Below are positions 28,394 through 37,227 of a DNA stretch of 64,000 nt, one piece after another. Both the position numbers and the translations under genes were made by a program. The notes beneath the pieces are model-generated. The model was not told the origin of the DNA. It made no database searches and saw only the letters and a program-made list of their open reading frames with translations. The stretch lies in assembly GCF_003945545.1 (NCBI RefSeq), contig NZ_CP029617.1, positions 3,979,001 through 4,043,000 on the forward strand. The letters are read 5' to 3'. Source of the DNA: Streptomyces sp. WAC 01529. Lineage in GTDB: Bacteria > Actinomycetota > Actinomycetes > Streptomycetales > Streptomycetaceae. Every line of letters starts with the position of its first letter. Positions within the stretch are counted from its first letter, which is position 1.

Positions 28394-29212
28394 ATGGGAC
28401 TCAACGCTCGGATCCGCACGCGTGACGGGTGGGCCGTGCCGCACGCCGTCGTCACGGTGACCGACATGACCGGGGCGCAGGTGCTGCGGGCGGCCACGGA
28501 CGGGGAGGGCGTCGTACGGGACGACACCGTGCTGCCGGCCGGGCCGTACACCGTCATCGTCACCGCCGTCGGCTACGCGCCCGTCGCCTCCACCGCGCTC
28601 GTCACCGCCAGCGGGCGGGCCGAGGTCGGCAACGTCGTCCTCGCCCGGCAGGGCGGTACGGAGCTGCCGCCGCCCGGCCCGTGGACGATCGACCCGGCGC
28701 ACTCCACGGTGGGCGCCGTCGCGCAGCACCTCGGGATCACCAGCGTGCACGGGCGGTTCCTGGAGTTCGGGGGGCGGGTGGAGATCGCCGAGGACGTCGA
28801 GAAGTCGCGCGTCGAGGCGGTCATCCGGGCGGCCTCGATCGACACGGGCAACGGCATGCGGGACGGGCACCTGAAGTCGCCGGACTTCCTGGACGTCGAC
28901 CAGTACCCCGAGATCACCTACCGCTCGACGGGGCTCACGCCCGCGGGGGCGGATCGGTGGACGGTGCACGGGGAGTTGGGGATGCACGGTGTCGTACGGC
29001 CCGTCGATCTGGAGCTGAGCTATCTGGGGACCGGGGCGGATCCCTGGGGCGGGACCAGGGCGGCGTTCCGCGCCACGGCGGAGCTGCGGCGGGAGGACTT
29101 CGCGATGAACTACAACCAGGTGGTGCAGGCGGGGATCTCGGCGATCGGCACGACGCTTCGGGTGGAGCTGGACGTGCAGGCTGTGCAGGGGGAGGGGTTG
29201 CCGGGGGTCTGA
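28394..29212 (+). CDS. YceI-family protein with an N-terminal CarboxypepD_reg-like domain
   Basis: A 272-residue protein from ATG 28394 (AGGAG eight bases upstream). Residues about 1-85 are a beta-sandwich like those on the neighbouring exporter (DGEGVVRDDTVLPAGPYTVIVTAVGYAPV). Residues about 95-265 are a YceI lipocalin-like barrel (WTIDPAHSTVGAVAQHLGITSVHGRF, then LKSPDFLDVDQYPEITYRST), which binds polyisoprenoid or similar amphiphiles in known structures. There is no signal peptide. Two modules of the same type in adjacent genes suggest a shared partner or a duplication. Confidence 0.85.
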   Translation: MGLNARIRTRDGWAVPHAVVTVTDMTGAQVLRAATDGEGVVRDDTVLPAGPYTVIVTAVGYAPVASTALVTASGRAEVGNVVLARQGGTELPPPGPWTIDPAHSTVGAVAQHLGITSVHGRFLEFGGRVEIAEDVEKSRVEAVIRAASIDTGNGMRDGHLKSPDFLDVDQYPEITYRSTGLTPAGADRWTVHGELGMHGVVRPVDLELSYLGTGADPWGGTRAAFRATAELRREDFAMNYNQVVQAGISAIGTTLRVELDVQAVQGEGLPGV

Positions 29213-29393
29213 CGGGGCCTGGCGGGGGCGCCTTGGGCTGGCGGGGGCGCCTTGAGCGGGGTCTGCGCCCCGGCTCGGCGAGACGCCCCTACGGCACCTC
29301 ATCCGGTGCCGCGAGACGGGTGGGAGGGTGGGGAAGCATCCGCCGCGGAGCGGCGGGACAGGGCAGCCACGACGGCGAGGAAGGGACGCCCCC

Positions 29394-30167
29394 CTAACCC
29401 CCCACCAGGAGAGACTCGATCCCCGCGATCATAAGATCGAGGGCGATCGTGAAGTCCCGTTCCCACATTTCCTCGACCGTGCCCCCACCCCGCGCCGCCA
29501 TCAACTCCCCCGCACTCTCCATGATCTCGTGCGACGCCAGCTCGACCTGGACTTTCCCGGTGGCCTCCCGGTAGTACTCGTCCTGGGTCATCCCCGCCTC
29601 GGCGCACCGCGCCGCGTAGTGGCCCTCGATGGTCCCGAAGCCGTACACGAACTGGAAGACCGCCGAGATCGCCCCGTTCCGCTTCTCCACGGGAAGCCCC
29701 GTGTGCCCCACCGCGCGCTGGACCGCGAGCGCGAACTCCAGCCAGTGCGGGCCGATGTTGAGGAAGCGGCCGACGAGCGGCGACACCCAGGGGTGGCGGA
29801 TCAGCAGCGCGCGGTACTCGTCGGCGAGGGAACGGAGCTGGTCGCGCCAGGCCTCGGCGGGCTCCTCCTTGCCGGGCAGCCGCATCTCGCCGCACACCGC
29901 GTCCAGGGCGAGTTCCAGGAGGTCGTCCTTGGTGTCCACGTACCAATAGACGGACATCGCGGTGACGTTCAGCTCCGCGGCGAGCCTGCGCATGGAGAAC
30001 TTGGCGAGGCCCTCCGCGTCCAGGAGCCGGACCGAGACCTCGGTGATGCGGTCCCGGTCGAGCCCGCTGGGCTGGTCGCCCTTGCGGCCGCCGCCGCGAG
30101 GTGCCTTGCCCTGCAGCCAGACGCTCGTCCGCGCCGGGTTGTTCGTGCGGCCGGCTGCCTTGGCCAT
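29394..30167 (-). CDS. TetR-family regulator (TetR_C_1 type)
   Basis: A 257-residue protein from ATG 30167 after AGGAAGG. The helix-turn-helix is RITEVSVRLLDAEGLAKFSMRRLAAELNVTAMSVYWYVDTKDDLL (about 40-85) and the C-terminal half matches the tetracycline-repressor C-terminal group. It lies 105 bp downstream of an MFS exporter on the same strand. The palindromic operator is upstream of the exporter, so it probably represses the two-gene operon. Confidence 0.9.
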   Translation of the reverse strand: MAKAAGRTNNPARTSVWLQGKAPRGGGRKGDQPSGLDRDRITEVSVRLLDAEGLAKFSMRRLAAELNVTAMSVYWYVDTKDDLLELALDAVCGEMRLPGKEEPAEAWRDQLRSLADEYRALLIRHPWVSPLVGRFLNIGPHWLEFALAVQRAVGHTGLPVEKRNGAISAVFQFVYGFGTIEGHYAARCAEAGMTQDEYYREATGKVQVELASHEIMESAGELMAARGGGTVEEMWERDFTIALDLMIAGIESLLVGG

Positions 30168-30272
30168 GGCGCACCTTCCTGGTTGAGGTCCGGGCCGACT
30201 CGGCCCGGAGCGCTGTGGGGAGGCGAACGGCAGATCCGGAATGAGGTGCTCCACCCCTGCCTCCCCCCGATG

Positions 30273-31775
30273 CTATGCCGCCGGCTTCCCCACGGAGTCC
30301 GCCCTCTCCGCCCTGCGCAGCAACGCCGCCGCGAGGACACCGCCGAGGAACACCGCGACCGCGCCCACCAACTGACTCGTCTCCAGGCCCGAGGCGAACG
30401 CGTCGGCGATCCGCTCCCGCTCGCCCGACGACTTCGCCGCCGCCATGGCCGCGGGGAAGGACGCCGCGGAGACCGCCACCAGCGAGGCGAAACGGGAGTT
30501 GAGCACCGCGCCGAGGACCGCGACACCGAGGCCGTTGCCGAACTCCGCGAGCGTGCCGTTGACGCCCGCGCCCACGCCCGCCTTCTCCACCGGTATCGCG
30601 CTCATGATCGCGTTGGCCATGGCCGGCATGGCGAACGCGATGCCCGCGCCCATGATGACGAGCCCGGCGAGCATGCCGTTGTAGTTGTCGCCGCCGAGCA
30701 GCGCGATCACCGCGAGGCCCGCGGCGATGGCGCTCATGCCGGACAGGATCGTCGCGGGCGTGCCCAGCTTGGCGTGCAGCTTCGCGCCGACGCCGGTGAG
30801 GTTCAGGGCCACGATGGTCACCGCGAGCGGCGCCGTGCGCAGGCCCGCCTCCAAGGGCTCGTACCCGAGGACGAACTGGAGGTGCTGGGTGAGGAGGAAG
30901 AGGGAACCGGCGAGGCCGAACGCGACGAGGATCGCGCCCGCCACCGCGCCGATGAACCGCTGGTTGCGGAAGAAGTGCATGTCCAGCATCGGGTACGGGA
31001 TACGCAGCTCCCAGAGCACGAACGCGCCGAGGACCAGCGCACCGGCGGCCGCGGCGACCAGCACCTGCGCGGAGGTCCAGCCGTGCTCGGGGCCGGAGAT
31101 GATCGCGTAGACCACGGAGGCCATGCCGATCGTCGAGAGCAGCGCGCCGAGCAGGTCGGGGCGGTCGCCCCGCGGGTTCTTGGACTCGGGCACCATCCTG
31201 GCGACCGCGGCGAGGGCGATCAGCGCCACGGGGATGTTGATCAGGAAGATCGAGCCCCACCAGAAGTGGTTCAGCATGAACCCGCCGAGCAGCGGTCCGG
31301 CCGCGAACCCGAGGGAGTTGATGGTCGACCAGAGGCCGATCGCCTTGACGCGCTCGGTGTCGTCGAAGATCTGTACGACGACCGCGAGGGTCGTGGTCAT
31401 CAGGAGCGCGCCGCCGATCCCCATCCCCGCGCGGGCGGCGATGAGCTGCGCGGACGACTGCGCGAACGCCGCGACGAACGAGCCGATGCCGAAGAGCGCG
31501 AGGCCCGCGATGAGCATCTTCTTGCGGCCGTAGCGGTCGGCGGCGCTGCCCGCGGTGAGCAGCAGCCCGGACTGCACGAGCGAATACGCGTTGATCATCC
31601 ACTGGATGTCGGACGTGGACGCGTCCAGCTCCCGGGTGAGGGAGGGGATCGCGACGCTCAGGACGGTGTTGTCGAGCAGCACGGTGAGCTGGGCGAGACA
31701 GATGACGCCGAGTATCAGCCAGCGCTGCGGGTGCCGGGGTGGGGCGGCCAATGTCTCGGCGGTCGTCGCCGTCAT
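30273..31775 (-). CDS. DHA2-type MFS drug exporter
   Basis: A 500-residue, 14-span exporter. It has the typical start of TM1 (LGVICLAQLTVLLDNTVLSVAIPSL), motif A GSAADRYGRKKML and motif C AAGPLLGGFML. The ATG at 31775 is reached from a promoter whose -10 box lies inside a TetR-type operator. The neighbouring TetR gene downstream is its likely regulator. Substrates in this class are amphiphilic drugs and dyes. Confidence 0.92.
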   Translation of the reverse strand: MTATTAETLAAPPRHPQRWLILGVICLAQLTVLLDNTVLSVAIPSLTRELDASTSDIQWMINAYSLVQSGLLLTAGSAADRYGRKKMLIAGLALFGIGSFVAAFAQSSAQLIAARAGMGIGGALLMTTTLAVVVQIFDDTERVKAIGLWSTINSLGFAAGPLLGGFMLNHFWWGSIFLINIPVALIALAAVARMVPESKNPRGDRPDLLGALLSTIGMASVVYAIISGPEHGWTSAQVLVAAAAGALVLGAFVLWELRIPYPMLDMHFFRNQRFIGAVAGAILVAFGLAGSLFLLTQHLQFVLGYEPLEAGLRTAPLAVTIVALNLTGVGAKLHAKLGTPATILSGMSAIAAGLAVIALLGGDNYNGMLAGLVIMGAGIAFAMPAMANAIMSAIPVEKAGVGAGVNGTLAEFGNGLGVAVLGAVLNSRFASLVAVSAASFPAAMAAAKSSGERERIADAFASGLETSQLVGAVAVFLGGVLAAALLRRAERADSVGKPAA

Positions 31776-31850
31776 GCGGGCTCCTTCGTGGGGGGGGTGC
31801 CTGGCGGGACGCCCGCGGTGGTGTCTCGCGCGGCGCCGGGATGCCTGGTT

Positions 31851-31909
31851 CTACGGTGTACGAGGATGAAGTCACGTACACCGTAGAGCAGGCCCCATAC
31901 GCCGTACAA
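31851..31909 (-). promoter_or_regulatory. Promoter and TetR-type operator of the MFS-tetR operon
   Basis: CTACGGTGTACG (31851-31862) and its exact complement (31875-31886) form a 12-bp inverted repeat with a 12-base spacer. On the minus strand TTGTAC (31904-31909) and TACGGT (31880-31885), 18 bases apart, form a fair promoter, so the operator covers the -10 box. Confidence 0.75.
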
Positions 31910-31976
31910 GGCGATATCCCCGTCGGCCCCCGCCTCCGGCACCGGGTCCGCCCTCGCCCGGCCCCCCGAAGCGCCG

Positions 31977-34091
31977 CTACTCCTTCGGCCGCGTCAGGTC
32001 GTAGAACGTCACCTCGCCCACCGTCACCCTCTCGAAGCGCGACTCGACCCACGACGTGATCCCCGCCGAAGTGCCGCCACCGCCCGCGCCGCGCATGCCC
32101 ATACCCATGCCATCGGTGCCGCCGGTACCACCGGTACCACCGGTACCACCGGTGCCGCCCACGATGAAGTAGTGGATCTCGCCGTCCGCCACATACCGCT
32201 TGAACCGCGCGAGCGTCGGCGACGGGTCGCTGCCGTTGAAGCCGCCGATCGCCATCACCGGGTCGCCGGTGGCCAGTTGGTAGCTCGCCGCGTTCTGGGC
32301 GCCGATGGCCGCCGCGGCCCAGGTGTAGTGCTCGGCGCCCGCCTCCAGGAGCTTCCTGGCCCGGGCGGAGACCTGCGCGCCGTCGAGCAGACCGCCCATC
32401 CCGCCGCCCTCGCGGCGCGAACCGTCACCGCCGCCCCCGGGAGCACCCCTCCCGGGAACGCCACCCCCGGCGCCAGTACGGCCGCCCTGCGGAGGCTGCC
32501 CCACCCCCTGCCCCGGCTTCCGCATCCCGCCACCGTCACCGTCACCGCCACCGCCACCGCCAGGGCCTCCGCTCCCCGGTCCCATCCGCCCCGGCCCCAT
32601 CCGCCCCGCCGAAGACGGCCCCGCCGTCACGATCGACCCCGTGTGCGCGCTGTCCACCGTGGACCACGTGTACGCCACCGGACCCGCCACGCACGCCGCG
32701 CAGCCCAGCCCCACCGCGGCGAGGGCGAACCACCGCCCCAACCGCCCGGCGCGCAGCCGCCCCGCGAACAACAGACCCACCGCCCCCGCGGCCCCCGCCA
32801 CCACTACCGCCCACCGCAGCCACGGCAGGTAGTCCGGGGTGCGGCCGAGCAGGACGTACGCCCAGGCCGCCGTGGTCGCGACCGTCACCCCGAGCGCCGC
32901 GCGCGCCCACCGCGAGGCCCGCTCCTCCCACAGGACCGTGGCGCCCATGCCGACGAGCGCCGCGATGCACGGCGCGAGGGCCACCGTGTAGTACTGGTGG
33001 AAGATCCCCGCCATGAAGCTGAAGACCCCGGCCGTCATGAGCAGCGCGCCGCCCCACGCCACGAACGCCGCCCGCGCGGTGTCCGTGCGCCGCCCCGCGC
33101 GGGTCAGCACGAGCCCCGCCACCAGCAGGACGAGCGCGGCGGGCAGCAGCCACGCGATCTGGCCGCCGACCTCGGAGTTGAACATCCGTCCGATGCCGGT
33201 CTCACCCCACTGGCCACCGGCCCCGCCGCCGCGGCCGCCGCCGCCCACGCTGCCGGTCTCCTCCCCATTGATGCGGCCGAGGCCGTTGTAGCCGAAGGTC
33301 AGCTCCAGGAAGGAGTTGTTCTGCGAGCCGCCGATGTACGGGCGCGAGGCCGCGGGCCACAGCTCCACGACCGCCACCCACCAGCCGCCGGAGACCACCA
33401 TCGCCCCCGCCGCCAGGGCGAGTTGGCCGAGCCGCCCGCGCCACCGCACCGGCGCGCACACCGCGTACAGCACGGCGAGCGGCGGCAGGATCAGGAACGC
33501 CTGCAACGTCTTCGTCAGGAACGCGAGACCCACCGCGACACCGGCCCACACCAGCCACTTGGTGCGCCCCTGCTCCAGTGCGCGCAGCACGCAGTACACC
33601 GTGACGGTCATCAGGAGGGCGAGCAGCGCGTCGGGGTTGTTGAAGCGGAACATCAGCGCGGCCACCGGCGTGAGCGCGAGCACCGCGCCCGCGATCAGCC
33701 CGGCCGCCGGGCTGAACCGCCGCCGCACGGCCGCGTACAGCACGCCGACCGTGGCGACCCCCATCAGCACCTGGGGGACGAGCACCGCCCACGAGTTCAG
33801 CCCGAAGAGCCGTACGGAGAGCGCCATCGGCCACAGCGCGGCCGGGGGCTTGTCGACGGTGATTGCGTTGCCCGCGTCGAGCGAGCCGAAGAAGAGGGCC
33901 TGCCAGCTCTGGCTGCCCGCCTGGACGGCGGCGGAGTAGAAGGAGTTGGCGTATCCGGACGCGCTGAGGTTCCAGAGGTAGAGAGCGGCGGTGGCGAGCA
34001 GCAGCCCGAGCAGGGCGGGGCGCGCCCAGCGGGGGTCGTCGGGCCGACCGCGCCACAGCGCGGCGGGCAGGGCGGAAGAGGTCGTGGTCAC
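31977..34091 (-). CDS. Membrane glycosyltransferase, family 39 (ArnT/PMT-like)
   Basis: A 704-residue protein from GTG 34091 (GAGGAA upstream). About 11-12 membrane segments fill residues 25-460; the first outer loop has the acidic motif LDAGNAITVDKPPAALWP, expected to bind the polyprenyl-phosphate sugar. The last 240 residues are an outer domain with long Gly-rich low-complexity stretches (GPGRMGPGSGGPGGGGGG and a GGT repeat near the end). Such enzymes move a sugar from a lipid carrier to an acceptor outside the cell. Its start overlaps the stop of the GT2 gene by four bases (GTGA), so the two act as a pair: one makes the lipid-linked sugar and the other uses it. Confidence 0.88.
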   Translation of the reverse strand: MTTTSSALPAALWRGRPDDPRWARPALLGLLLATAALYLWNLSASGYANSFYSAAVQAGSQSWQALFFGSLDAGNAITVDKPPAALWPMALSVRLFGLNSWAVLVPQVLMGVATVGVLYAAVRRRFSPAAGLIAGAVLALTPVAALMFRFNNPDALLALLMTVTVYCVLRALEQGRTKWLVWAGVAVGLAFLTKTLQAFLILPPLAVLYAVCAPVRWRGRLGQLALAAGAMVVSGGWWVAVVELWPAASRPYIGGSQNNSFLELTFGYNGLGRINGEETGSVGGGGRGGGAGGQWGETGIGRMFNSEVGGQIAWLLPAALVLLVAGLVLTRAGRRTDTARAAFVAWGGALLMTAGVFSFMAGIFHQYYTVALAPCIAALVGMGATVLWEERASRWARAALGVTVATTAAWAYVLLGRTPDYLPWLRWAVVVAGAAGAVGLLFAGRLRAGRLGRWFALAAVGLGCAACVAGPVAYTWSTVDSAHTGSIVTAGPSSAGRMGPGRMGPGSGGPGGGGGGDGDGGGMRKPGQGVGQPPQGGRTGAGGGVPGRGAPGGGGDGSRREGGGMGGLLDGAQVSARARKLLEAGAEHYTWAAAAIGAQNAASYQLATGDPVMAIGGFNGSDPSPTLARFKRYVADGEIHYFIVGGTGGTGGTGGTGGTDGMGMGMRGAGGGGTSAGITSWVESRFERVTVGEVTFYDLTRPKE

Positions 34092-35431
34092 CGTGCGTTC
34101 CTCGGCTCGGAGGGGGAGGGGGAGGGGGAGGGGGAGGGGGTTACGTCGTACGAGGCAGGGGGCGCCGGAGCCGACGCCTCCGCCCCGGCGCCCCGACGCT
34201 CCGGGAACACCCACGCCCGCAGCAGCAGGAACCGCAGTACCGTCGCCGCGAGGTTCGCCGCGATCAGCACCGCGAGTTCCGTGGAGTGCGCCGGATCGCC
34301 CGAGGCCGCCCCGAGCGCCGCGAGCGAACCGCTGGTCAGCGCGAGACCGATGCCGAAGACCACGAGCCCCTGCGCCTGGTGGCGCACCGCACGCTCCCGG
34401 CCACGCACCCCGAAGGTGAGCCTCCGGTTCGCCGCGGTGTTGGCGACCGCCGACACCAGCAGGGCGAGCGCGTTGGCCTCCTGCGACCCCGTGAACGTAC
34501 GGAAACCGCTGTAGAGCAGCAGGTAGAAGAGGGTCGACAGGGCGCCGACGACGCAGAAGCCGACGAGCTGGCGGGCCAGGCCGCCGGGCACGCCGCTCAG
34601 CTGCCGGTCACGCGGATCGTCCCCGAAGGGGCGGGCGAGGCGGTCGAGCGGCAGCGCGCCGACCGCGAGCGCCCGGCCGACCCGCCACACGCCCCTGAGG
34701 TCGTCGGCGGCCGTCCTCACCAGGTGCACGGTGGAGTCCGGGTCGTCGACCCAGTCGACCGGCACCTCGTGGATGCGCAGCCCGGCGCGCTCGGCGAGCA
34801 CCAGCATCTCGGTGTCGAAGAACCACCCCGTGTCCTCCACGAGCGGCAGCAGCACCCGCGCCACATCGCCCCGGACCGCCTTGAACCCGCACTGGGCGTC
34901 GGAGAAACGGGCGTGCAGGGAGCCGCGCAGGATGAGGTTGTACGTACGCGAGACGAACTCCCGCTTGGGCCCGCGCACCACCCGCGAACCGCACGCGAGC
35001 CGCGAGCCGATCGCCAGGTCCGAGTGGCCCGAGATCAGCGGCGCGACCAGCGGCAGCAGCGCGTTGAGGCCGGTGGAGAGGTCGACGTCCATATAGGCGA
35101 GGACCGGCGCGTCGGAGGCGGACCAGACGGCGCGCAGCGCCCGCCCGCGCCCCTTCTGGTCGAGCCGGACGTACCGCACCTCCCCTATGGAGGCGGTCAG
35201 TTCGGCGGCGATCCGCGAGGTGCGGTCCGTGGAGGCGTTGTCGGCGACCGTGATGCGGAAGGGGTAGGGGAAGGTCCGCACGAGGTGGTCGTGGAGCCTG
35301 CGGACGGAGGGCCCCAGGTCCTTCTCCTCGTTGTGGACGGGGACGACGACGTCCAGGACGGGCGCGTCGCGCCGGGTGACGGGGAGGTGGTCCCGCGACG
35401 GCAGGGCGCCCGGGAGAGAGTCGGTTCGCAT
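34088..35431 (-). CDS. GT2 glycosyltransferase fused to a GtrA domain
   Basis: A 447-residue protein. Residues about 20-260 are a DPM1-like GT2 domain (VLDVVVPVHNEEKDLG, AYMDVDLSTGL with the DxD motif, QCGFKAVRGDVA), which makes polyprenyl-phosphate sugars. The rest is a GtrA four-helix membrane domain (QLVGFCVVGALSTLFYLLLY) ending in a PSPSPSPSPS tail. The tail comes from a GAGGGG tandem repeat at 34110-34140. ATG 35431 has no strong ribosome site; a GTG at 35449 is possible. It is 26 bp after the sensor kinase gene. Confidence 0.88.
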   Translation of the reverse strand: MRTDSLPGALPSRDHLPVTRRDAPVLDVVVPVHNEEKDLGPSVRRLHDHLVRTFPYPFRITVADNASTDRTSRIAAELTASIGEVRYVRLDQKGRGRALRAVWSASDAPVLAYMDVDLSTGLNALLPLVAPLISGHSDLAIGSRLACGSRVVRGPKREFVSRTYNLILRGSLHARFSDAQCGFKAVRGDVARVLLPLVEDTGWFFDTEMLVLAERAGLRIHEVPVDWVDDPDSTVHLVRTAADDLRGVWRVGRALAVGALPLDRLARPFGDDPRDRQLSGVPGGLARQLVGFCVVGALSTLFYLLLYSGFRTFTGSQEANALALLVSAVANTAANRRLTFGVRGRERAVRHQAQGLVVFGIGLALTSGSLAALGAASGDPAHSTELAVLIAANLAATVLRFLLLRAWVFPERRGAGAEASAPAPPASYDVTPSPSPSPSPSEPRNAR

Positions 35432-35457
35432 GCGACCGACACTCGCCAAGTGGCCTG

Positions 35458-37227
35458 TCAGGGCTGTGTGGTGAGGCTGTGGTCCGGCTGTGAGGCCTGG
35501 GGGGCCTGCGAGATCTGGGGGGCTTGGGGGCCCTGCGGGGCCTGAGGGGCCTCTTTTCCGTACGCCACGGCGTCTCCGCAGACCGTGGACTCCCCGCCCG
35601 CCGCCGGGAGCATGACGGCGAAGACGGTCCGCCCCGGCACGCTCTCGACGGTCACCGTGCCGCCGTGCGCGGTCACGAGGGCCCGTACGAGGGCGAGCCC
35701 GAGGCCCGTCGAACCCGCGTGGCGCGAGCGGGAGGCATCCCCGCGCGCGAACCGTTCGAATACCGAGGGCAGCAGGTCGGGCGCGATGCCCGGCCCGTCG
35801 TCCTGGATCTCCAGGCGCACCAGCGGACCGTCCTTCCGCACGCGTGCGGTGACCGTCGTGCCCGGCGGGGTGTGGGTGCGGGCGTTGCCGAGGAGGTTGA
35901 CGACGACCTGCTGGAGGCGGTCGGCGTCGGCGCGGACCAGGGCGGGCTCGTCGGGCCCGGGCAGTTCGAGGCGCCAGCGGTGGCCCGGCCCGGCGGCGCG
36001 GGCGTCACCGACGGCGTCGAGGACGAGCGCCGCGAGATCACAGCTCCGGTACGACAGCGGGCGTACGCCCCCGCCTCCCGCGAGCCCCGCGCGCTCCTGC
36101 TGCTCCGCGTCGAGCCGGGCGAGCAGCAGCAGGTCCTCGACGAGCCCGGTCATCCGCTCGGCCTCGGACTCGATCCGCCGGAGCGCGTGCCGGGTGTCGG
36201 GCCCGGTGGACTCCCGCCCGCGGCGCGTCAGTTCGGCGTATCCGCGGATGGAGGCGAGCGGTGTCCGCAGCTCGTGGCTGGCGTCCGCGACGAACCGGCG
36301 TACGCGCGTCTCGCTCTGCTGGCGTGCGTCGAGCGCGGAGTGGACGTGGTCGAGCATGCGGTTGAGCGCGGCGCCGACCTGTCCGACCTCGGTGCGCGGA
36401 TCGGCGTCGGGGGCGCGCTCGTGGAGAGCCACCTCGCCGCTGTGCAGCGGGAGTTCGGATACGCGCGTCGCGGTGCCGGCGATCCTGCGCAGGGGGCGCA
36501 GTGCCACGCCGACCAGCACGGCACCGGCGAGCGAGGCGGCAGCGAGGCCCGCGGCGGTGACGCTGACCTCGACGACGACGAGCGTGTCGAGGGTGTTGCG
36601 CACCTTGGCGGTCGGCACGCCGACGAGGAAGGCGCCGTCGCCGCCGGTCGTGTACGCCACGCGGTACTCGCCGAGGCGCGGGATGTCGACGGTGTGCGGC
36701 CGCCGGTCCCTCGGCACGGAGTCGAGCGCGGCCTTCTGGGCCTTGTCGAGGGGCGTCGCGACCGGCAGCGCGCTGCCACTGCCGGCCCGCGCCTCGGTAC
36801 TGACCAGCGCCCTCCCGACGGAACCGTCCTTCACCTCGGCGCCGATGGTGCCGATCTCCTGCGGGCCGCGCGAGACGAACTCCAGCGGATCGTCACCCTC
36901 CAGCCGCGCGCTGCCACGCTCCGGGGGCCGCTCGCTCCCCGGCCCGGAACCAGGCTCGGAGTCGGGCCCGGAGTCGGGCGCGGAACCGGACCCGGGCAAG
37001 GGCGCCGCCGCCCGCTTCGCGACCCCGCCGAGCACGCCGTCCAGCTGCTCGTACAGATGGGACTTCAGCGCGAGGGCCGTGACGGTCCCGATCACCGCGC
37101 ACACGACGGCGATCAGCGCGACGGCGGACAGCACGAGCCGCGTACGGAGCGTGCGGGGGCGGGGCATACGTGGGCGCGGGCGGGCCATGCGGGGGCGGGG
37201 TCGCGGACGCCGGAGCCCACGTCTCAC
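35458..37227 (-). CDS. Sensor histidine kinase
   Basis: A 589-residue membrane kinase. After an Arg/Pro-rich N terminus there is TM1 (about 30-52), an outer sensor domain (about 55-220) with a Pro/Ser/Glu-rich insert, TM2, HAMP, and a catalytic core: DASHELRTPLASIRGYAEL (phospho-accepting His), N-box VVVNLLGNARTHTP, DDGPGI and GLGLALVRALV boxes. The start overlaps the regulator stop by four bases (ATGA), so it is the regulator's partner. The two downstream glycosyltransferases suggest a cell-surface signal and output. Confidence 0.93.
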   Translation of the reverse strand: MRRGLRRPRPRPRMARPRPRMPRPRTLRTRLVLSAVALIAVVCAVIGTVTALALKSHLYEQLDGVLGGVAKRAAAPLPGSGSAPDSGPDSEPGSGPGSERPPERGSARLEGDDPLEFVSRGPQEIGTIGAEVKDGSVGRALVSTEARAGSGSALPVATPLDKAQKAALDSVPRDRRPHTVDIPRLGEYRVAYTTGGDGAFLVGVPTAKVRNTLDTLVVVEVSVTAAGLAAASLAGAVLVGVALRPLRRIAGTATRVSELPLHSGEVALHERAPDADPRTEVGQVGAALNRMLDHVHSALDARQQSETRVRRFVADASHELRTPLASIRGYAELTRRGRESTGPDTRHALRRIESEAERMTGLVEDLLLLARLDAEQQERAGLAGGGGVRPLSYRSCDLAALVLDAVGDARAAGPGHRWRLELPGPDEPALVRADADRLQQVVVNLLGNARTHTPPGTTVTARVRKDGPLVRLEIQDDGPGIAPDLLPSVFERFARGDASRSRHAGSTGLGLALVRALVTAHGGTVTVESVPGRTVFAVMLPAAGGESTVCGDAVAYGKEAPQAPQGPQAPQISQAPQASQPDHSLTTQP

